Notes under the pieces: generated by a model
The model's database searches: none
Told to the model about the DNA's origin: nothing
The model's input: only the letters and a program-made list of their open reading frames with translations
From: Acidobacteriota bacterium
GTDB lineage: Bacteria; Acidobacteriota; Terriglobia; Terriglobales; Acidobacteriaceae
Direction: 5' to 3'
NCBI GenBank assembly: GCA_021793595.1
Contig: JAJYSL010000060.1
Span: 1 to 20,945, forward strand
DNA length: 20,945 bases
Made by a program: the position numbers and the translations under genes
In this document: positions 16,796 through 20,945 of the stretch, piece by piece
How positions within the stretch are numbered: position 1 is the stretch's first letter
How the letters are laid out: every line of letters starts with the position of its first letter

Positions 16796-16801
16796 AAGGA
16801 G
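16796..16801 (+). promoter_or_regulatory. ribosome binding site that selects the padR start
   Basis: AAGGAG lies nine bases before the ATG at 16811. The earlier in-frame ATG at 16736 lies inside the operator and has no such site, so the shorter product is the real one. Confidence 0.75.
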
Positions 16802-16810
16802 TCTTGTGCC

Positions 16811-17224
16811 ATGCCTAAGTTTTTCTGTCCTCGACACGCCGGCAGCTCGCCATGCTCCTGCTCCATGGGCAATCTCTATCGCTACATTGAGCCCGTCGTT
16901 CTGTTAGTGCTGAAAGAAGAGAAAAAGTCGTACGGGTATGACTTGGCGGAGAAGCTGACGAACGTTGCCCTGACGGACGCCCGCATTGAACGCGCATCTT
17001 TGTATCGAACGCTGCGGGTTCTGGAAGACAATGGCCACGTTACATCCACTTGGGATGTGGAAGGTTCCGGCCCGGCCCGGCGCGTGTATGCGCTCACAAA
17101 AAAAGGTCGTCTTCATTTACAGGAGTGGGCGCAACTACTGCGACGGATGGGTCAGTCCATGATTGCATTTTCTCAGCGCGTCGAAGAGGGAGTGGACCAT
17201 GGATCGTCGACACTGCGTCAATAA
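16811..17224 (+). CDS. PadR-family transcriptional regulator with Cys-rich N-terminus
   Basis: The 137-residue protein has a PadR winged-helix domain: GNLYRYIEPVVLLVLKEEKK, SYGYDLAEKL, IERASLYRTLRVLEDNGHV (recognition helix and turn), and the wing GSGPARRVYALTKKGRLHL. A C-terminal helix for dimerisation follows. The short N-terminal extension MPKFFCPRHAGSSPCSCSMG has C6, H9, C15 and C17, which could bind an Fe-S cluster or a metal ion and make the regulator metal- or redox-responsive; this is inferred. It is divergent from the metal-tail NifX-like gene with an ATGT/ACAT operator between them, and probably controls that gene and itself. The thioesterase gene follows after 36 bases and may be cotranscribed. 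Confidence 0.88.
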   Translation: MPKFFCPRHAGSSPCSCSMGNLYRYIEPVVLLVLKEEKKSYGYDLAEKLTNVALTDARIERASLYRTLRVLEDNGHVTSTWDVEGSGPARRVYALTKKGRLHLQEWAQLLRRMGQSMIAFSQRVEEGVDHGSSTLRQ

Positions 17225-17260
17225 CACCGCACTCGAAACTTCTGGTCTGGAAGCCCACTC

Positions 17261-17779
17261 ATGAGCCTTCCCATAACTCCGCCCACCCAACTCGCCGCAA
17301 CAACGCCAGAGGAAGACGGTCACGCGTTGCGATTGGTGGCTGCGTTGAATCCGCACTGCGTGGCCTGCGGCCATCAAAATCCGCATGGACTGCAACTCAC
17401 CTTTCGCGTCGACGGAAACTGCCTCACCACGGAGTGGGTTCCGGGAAAAGACTGGGAGAGCTTTCAGGGTGTAATCCACGGCGGCGTCATTTCCACCGTA
17501 CTGGATGAGGCGATGTCGAAGGCCATCATTACTCACGGCCTGGAGGCCTTCACGGTGGATTTGCAGGTACGCTTCAAGCAAAAGCTTCGTACGGGCGAAG
17601 CAGTCCAGATTCGCGGCTGGGTAGTCCAGCGAAAGAAGCGCAGGATCACAGCCGAGGCGAGCATCCGCAACAGCTCCGGCGATGAACACGCCCATGCCTG
17701 GGGCGTATTTCTGATTCCTCCACATCCGTCTGGAATTTCGAACGGAAACGAGCCGTCCGCCGCCAATAGCGTTGCCTAA
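17261..17779 (+). CDS. PaaI-type hotdog-fold thioesterase
   Basis: The 172-residue protein matches the single-domain hotdog thioesterases that hydrolyse acyl-CoA esters. Marks are CVACGHQNPHGLQL at residues 33-46 (the CxxCG..NPxGL segment common in this group), the substrate-helix motif GVIHGGVISTVLDEAM with the HGG at 73-75, VDLQVRFKQKLRTGEAV, and GWVVQRKKRRITAEASI. A 30-residue N-terminal stretch and a 20-residue Ser/Asn-rich tail lie outside the fold. A weak GGAAG precedes the ATG. It follows padR closely on the same strand. The acyl substrate cannot be read from the sequence. Confidence 0.82.
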   Translation: MSLPITPPTQLAATTPEEDGHALRLVAALNPHCVACGHQNPHGLQLTFRVDGNCLTTEWVPGKDWESFQGVIHGGVISTVLDEAMSKAIITHGLEAFTVDLQVRFKQKLRTGEAVQIRGWVVQRKKRRITAEASIRNSSGDEHAHAWGVFLIPPHPSGISNGNEPSAANSVA

Positions 17780-17936
17780 ATGGTGCTGGCGGTGCCTGCT
17801 CCCGAACCAGGACGGGCAATGGACCGTGCCAGCCGGGCTTTCCTGCGACTTGGAAATATACCGGCATGGCGCTGCAACGTGATCAGCGCGACACGACCCA
17901 AGCGAGCGGGCCGCGCGACATGCAGCCCCATTCCAT

Positions 17937-18685
17937 TTAGCGAAGACCGCCGGAAGCAAGAATCGTCTCGCCGGTCAGCCACGCCGAGTCGGCGGAGGCA
18001 AGGAATACTGCCAGAGGGGCAATGTCTTCGGGTTGTCCAATGCGGCCCAGCGGAGTTTGCGCTTCGAGCTGCTTTTGGAAATCGCTGCCGATGACTCCCG
18101 CCGAATGCACTCCCTCGGTTTCCGTCATGCCAGGGTTGAGGGAGTTGACACGGATTTTCTTCGGGCTGAGCTCGCGCGCAAGAACGCCCGTGATCGCATC
18201 GACAGCGCCTTTGGTGGCCGTGTAGACGGCGGTGGCAGGAGGGGTAGTTCGGCTGGCAGCGGAGCCGATGTTGATGATGCTGCCGCCCTCGGGGCCAAAG
18301 GGTTTTGCGGCTGCCTGAGTGGCGAGGAGCAGGCCGAGCACATTGGTGTTGAACAGGCGATGAAACTTGTCTTCTGTCACTTCGCCAATTGGCGCAAACT
18401 CATACACGCGGCGTTGTTCACCAGCACATCGAGCGACCCAAACTGTTTTTTGGTTTCGGCAAAGATGCGCTCCACATCCTTCGCCTTGGAAACGTCGCCC
18501 TGCACGGCAATGGCTTTTCCGCCCTTGGCGGCGATGTCGGCAACGACGCGATCGGCGCCTTCTTTGCTGGACGCATAGTTGACGACGACGGAGGCGCCCT
18601 CGGCCGCCAATCCCTTCGCGATGGCTGCGCCGATGCCCTTCGATGCTCCCGTTACCACTGCAACTTTATTCTTGAGTTTGCTCAT
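17937..18685 (-). pseudogene. SDR-family oxidoreductase (FabG-like) broken by a one-base deletion
   Basis: Two overlapping minus-strand frames together make one short-chain dehydrogenase. The first (from ATG 18685) carries [16 protein letters not shown], the NAD(P)-binding GxxxGx[11 protein letters not shown], and DVLVNNAA. The second carries [26 protein letters not shown] with the catalytic Ser, YTATKGAVDA with Tyr and Lys, and IRVNSLNPGMTETEG. The frames switch just after NNAA. One extra G in the GCGTGTAT at about 18405-18411 would give [13 protein letters not shown], the normal family sequence, and a 249-residue protein. Either the gene has a recent frameshift or the assembly has a one-base error; all catalytic residues are otherwise intact. 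GGAG lies seven bases before the start, and a perfect dyad lies upstream. Confidence 0.85.
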
Positions 18686-18717
18686 TTTTCTTCTCCCGGA
18701 TCGGGCTGTCCTGATTC

Positions 18718-18735
18718 GACAGTTCGATAACTGTC
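18718..18735. promoter_or_regulatory. perfect dyad upstream of the SDR gene, likely ArsR operator
   Basis: GACAGTT and AACTGTC arms of seven bases are separated by CGAT, 33-50 bases before the SDR start codon and just after the ArsR-type gene. ArsR-family proteins bind such dyads, so the neighbouring regulator is the natural candidate. No T tract follows on either strand, which argues against a terminator. Confidence 0.6.
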
Positions 18736-18778
18736 TAAGTGATGTGGCTGGGCCGGGATGGTTGCAGATCTTTTCGGC

Positions 18779-19066
18779 TTAAATTTTAGCCAGGTGAGCC
18801 AGATATGCCTTCAGGACGTCCCGTTGCAGCTCCATGCGGGCAAATTTGCCTTCGCGGGTGATCTTGATGAGGCCCGCGGTTTCCAGCTCCTTCATATGGT
18901 GGGAGAGTGTGGCGGCGGTCACAGGCTGCGATTCGCGAATATCGACGCAGGAGGCAGTGTCTTTGCATGCGCCAATTTGCTGCAAGATCTCATGGCGTCG
19001 CGGATCGGACAGCGCCTTCGCAATCAGGTGAATCTGCTTCTCGGAAAGAGTTTTCTTTTTCGCCAT
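18779..19066 (-). CDS. ArsR-family winged-helix regulator
   Basis: The 95-residue protein is a compact winged helix: [20 protein letters not shown], then the recognition region [20 protein letters not shown], then the wing [16 protein letters not shown], and a C-terminal helix for dimerisation. It has two Cys, C34 and C40, in CKDTASC at the end of helix 2, near where classical ArsR proteins place their ligand Cys pair. The spacing differs from the ELCVCDL motif, so metal sensing is only possible, not shown. It lies upstream of the SDR gene in the same direction, with 93 bases and a perfect dyad between, suggesting it controls that gene. I see no strong ribosome site. Confidence 0.88.
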   Translation of the reverse strand: MAKKKTLSEKQIHLIAKALSDPRRHEILQQIGACKDTASCVDIRESQPVTAATLSHHMKELETAGLIKITREGKFARMELQRDVLKAYLAHLAKI

Positions 19067-19092
19067 GATGATCTCTGGGGCTGCGCTTCAAA

Positions 19093-19821
19093 CTATTGCA
19101 AAACCAGAAGCGGTTCGGCGGGCATCTCGTCCCATGTTCGACCCTCTAGGCTTCGGCCTGTCTTCTTTTTTTGAATACCACCCCATTGCTTGAAGAAAAA
19201 TGGGACATTGGCCCTCAAGCATTGATCGCGCAATTCAGTTGCCCATTTCGGATTCATGGGACGCGCGCCTGGGCCGGATTCGCCGCCTACGATCACCCAG
19301 TCAATTCCTTTCAGGTTCAGTTTCGGAAGCGGTCCCAGTAGCGGCTCTAAGGAGAGAAATTTCACTGCAGCTCCCGTCTTTCGCAAGTCGTCGATGCGAT
19401 GGACATACTGTTCATTTTCTACACTCACACCCATCCAGATTTGCTCGTCCCAATTTAGCTTTGTACTCAATTCCAATAGGCGATCGGAGCGCTTGGTCAG
19501 AACCTGATATTGATGCCAATCCGCACGGCGCATGACATCGAATACTCGATTGATATAGTTGAACGGAACATTTGCGTGGAATATATCGCTCATGGAATTC
19601 ACAAAAATTCGTTTTGGAGATTTCCAGTTAAGCGGCACCTCCAGCATCTGGGGCTGTAAAGTGACTTCGAAACCGTTGAGATAATTCGATTGCCCCATTG
19701 CATGAAGGCGATTTGCTAGCCGTTCTGCGTAGCAATGCTTACAACCGGGACTGATCTTCGTGCAGCCCGTGACCGGGTTCCAAGTTGCGTCGGTCCACTC
19801 GATGTGAGAATTGTCCGCCAT
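19093..19821 (-). CDS. three-Cys-motif protein of the DUF5131 / phage Gp37-Gp68 family
   Basis: The 242-residue protein shows the family signature [20 protein letters not shown] followed by [11 protein letters not shown]20, C27 and C30 give C-x6-C-x2-C, a variant of the radical-SAM cluster motif. Later blocks are [73 protein letters not shown] and [10 protein letters not shown], all typical. It is probably an Fe-S enzyme of radical-SAM-like fold acting on an unknown substrate. The ATG at 19821 (AGGGG eight bases upstream) is preferred to one at 19923, which would add 34 residues translated from the tcmP end. The tcmP stop lies one base upstream, so the two are cotranscribed and coupled. Confidence 0.9.
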   Translation of the reverse strand: MADNSHIEWTDATWNPVTGCTKISPGCKHCYAERLANRLHAMGQSNYLNGFEVTLQPQMLEVPLNWKSPKRIFVNSMSDIFHANVPFNYINRVFDVMRRADWHQYQVLTKRSDRLLELSTKLNWDEQIWMGVSVENEQYVHRIDDLRKTGAAVKFLSLEPLLGPLPKLNLKGIDWVIVGGESGPGARPMNPKWATELRDQCLRANVPFFFKQWGGIQKKKTGRSLEGRTWDEMPAEPLLVLQ

Positions 19822-19822
19822 G

Positions 19823-20662
19823 TCACAACCCCTGACGTTTTCTGTACTTATTGAAGATTTCATCCACAATGCCCGCAGCAACGGGCTTTTGTGAAGCGAA
19901 ATATAGGTAGTAAATGACTGCATTCGTTCTTGTTTTCATCGGCAGGGGCTTCGAGACAAATTTAAACCCGGCCTTCTTCTTTAGACGCTCGCGCCATGCA
20001 GCCTCGAAGTGCTCGTTCGGAACTTTTTCGGGATTTCCGAAAAGATTACCGGAACGGTCATAAGCAGCATCCCGCCAAGTTTCATCGCCCCAGAGGCGTG
20101 TGAGCTGCTCGGTCTTGCTCTGCACAAAGCTGTCAGGGTCACGACGCGCAGCATTCCGATTGATATCCATAATCATGAAATTCAGAAACACCTCGACTGA
20201 CCCCATTTGCCCAGCCGTCTCGATCACCTCCCATCGAAGGTTGATGTTATATGGATCGAGCAGGCAAAGTGCCCGTCGGTAGTCGCTATATAGTGCGCGT
20301 GGAAAAATTTTCTGTAGCAGAATATCATTGCAATCTTCGCTATAGACATGAACGTCAGTTCGTCTACCGGCCATGACCTTCAACTGTTTGGCGCGGCGAG
20401 GGTCCGAGTCTATGAAGTGATACTCCGAAAATGGAGGTGTGGTTTTGAGAGCGATGAGCGGGCTACCATCCACCACCTCGCCAGTTGTTTTCGATAAATG
20501 AAATCCGGGGCCAGCAAATGCATCAATATAAAGCCATTGAAGGCTCCGGATCGACTCGCGCTGATTCGCGTTGAGTATCCTCGAATATGCTGCTGCATAT
20601 TCCTTGATAATCGCCAACTTAACTTCAGACCATATGCCGATTTCGTCGTATTCAATCGCCAT
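19823..20662 (-). CDS. tcmP: three-Cys-motif partner protein TcmP
   Basis: The 279-residue protein matches the TcmP family, named for its constant pairing with the three-Cys-motif protein found directly downstream. It starts with a helical segment, [20 protein letters not shown]. Then come [10 protein letters not shown] (D47-G53), similar to methyltransferase motif [18 protein letters not shown] (D85, D87), like the acidic motif II; and CLLDPYNI (D136-Y138), resembling the DPPY-type motif [14 protein letters not shown] segment and a C-terminal [15 protein letters not shown] block follow. I infer a Rossmann methyltransferase-like fold; activity is not established. Only a poor ribosome site precedes the ATG. 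The DNA here is visibly more AT-rich than the rfb or FG-GAP genes, in line with acquisition by transfer. Confidence 0.85.
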   Translation of the reverse strand: MAIEYDEIGIWSEVKLAIIKEYAAAYSRILNANQRESIRSLQWLYIDAFAGPGFHLSKTTGEVVDGSPLIALKTTPPFSEYHFIDSDPRRAKQLKVMAGRRTDVHVYSEDCNDILLQKIFPRALYSDYRRALCLLDPYNINLRWEVIETAGQMGSVEVFLNFMIMDINRNAARRDPDSFVQSKTEQLTRLWGDETWRDAAYDRSGNLFGNPEKVPNEHFEAAWRERLKKKAGFKFVSKPLPMKTRTNAVIYYLYFASQKPVAAGIVDEIFNKYRKRQGL

Positions 20663-20841
20663 ACGAGAACTGTACCAAGCGATTGCGAAGAAGCCTGATT
20701 TATCGTTGCCCGTATCTTGTTATTCACCGTCCCAGCCGACTTCTAGAAAGGTTGCTCATTTCGGCGTAGAATGGAGGGGTACTTGAATGCTGCGAGCATT
20801 CCGGTCTGGGCTGCATCCTATGGGCCTGGGCTACCCGAAAT

Positions 20842-20945
20842 GGGGGCGTCACGGTTTCGACGGGATCGTTTGCGGTAGAGAGGCATGCCGGGGGGTGGGC
20901 ACCCGTAATCGCTTACAAAAACACAATTGCTAACAATCAACTAGC
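20842..20945 (+). ncRNA. ssrA: tmRNA, 5' part (cut by window end)
   Basis: GGGGGCGTCACGGTTTCGAC followed by GGGAT is the highly conserved 5' end of tmRNA: the acceptor-stem strand and the TTCGACGGG T-arm-like segment. A GC-rich hairpin/pseudoknot stretch (GGGTG...CACCC near 20892-20904) follows at the place of the first pseudoknot. At RNA position 88, close to the resume codon of E. coli tmRNA, GCT at 20929 opens a frame reading A-N-N-Q-L and then GC at the window end. The tag is therefore probably ANNQLA-something, though the in-frame GCT at 20911 is an alternative. tmRNA with SmpB rescues stalled ribosomes and tags the nascent chain. The 3' half is outside the window. Confidence 0.92.

Noticed and set aside
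16736..16810. Longer PadR start at 16736
   Set aside because: That ATG lies within the operator and -10 region and lacks a ribosome site; AAGGAG before 16811 fits better.
17780..17936. Hairpin between the thioesterase and SDR gene ends as a terminator
   Set aside because: The GCTGGC...GCCAGC arms are far apart and no T tract follows on either strand.
19093..20945. Genomic island integrated at ssrA
   Set aside because: Islands normally insert at the 3' end of ssrA, which is outside the window. The TcmP module lies on the 5' side, and no integrase or duplicated attachment site is visible.

Overview
The window looks like a chromosomal segment of an Acidobacteriota bacterium, probably class Terriglobia. 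This is an inference from gene content: a bacillithiol BshC, two giant secreted FG-GAP/Ig-like proteins, a sulfatase-like enzyme fused to TPR repeats, and moderately high GC coding DNA. No rRNA or marker gene is present to fix the taxon.

Layout. (1) Positions 1-2434, plus strand: the C-terminal end of an aldo/keto reductase, bshC (last step of bacillithiol synthesis, best start a TTG at 364), and a small CxxC/charged-helix protein. (2) Positions 2454-6091: a complete dTDP-L-rhamnose set. rfbB-rfbA-rfbD form a tight minus-strand operon, with rfbA's ribosome site overlapping the rfbB stop and an ATGA overlap between rfbA and rfbD. rfbC is divergent from it. Together the four enzymes convert glucose-1-phosphate plus dTTP to dTDP-L-rhamnose. 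(3) Positions 6092-13617: two tandem, paralogous exported proteins of 1147 and 987 residues. Each has exactly fourteen FG-GAP (calcium-loop) repeats, which fits two seven-bladed propellers, followed by Ig-like domains. Long non-coding leaders and strong intrinsic terminators surround them. (4) Positions 13618-15933: a two-way terminator region and a minus-strand sulfatase-like/TPR protein with Thr at the nucleophile position. (5) Positions 16095-17779: a NifX-like protein with a His/Cys-rich tail, divergent from a Cys-rich PadR regulator and a hotdog thioesterase. A three-half-site operator lies between the divergent genes. (6) Positions 17937-19066: a frameshifted SDR oxidoreductase gene preceded by a perfect dyad and an ArsR-type regulator. 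(7) Positions 19093-20662: a two-gene minus-strand unit of TcmP (methyltransferase-like fold signature) and its three-Cys-motif partner (DUF5131/Gp37-Gp68 family, radical-SAM-like). (8) From 20842: the 5' part of tmRNA (ssrA), cut by the window end.

The most interesting points are the TcmP/three-Cys module, the NifX-tail/PadR pair with its operator, and the Cys pairs of identical 22-residue spacing that flank blades 2 and 11 in both propeller proteins. In three of those four blades the calcium loop is degenerate.
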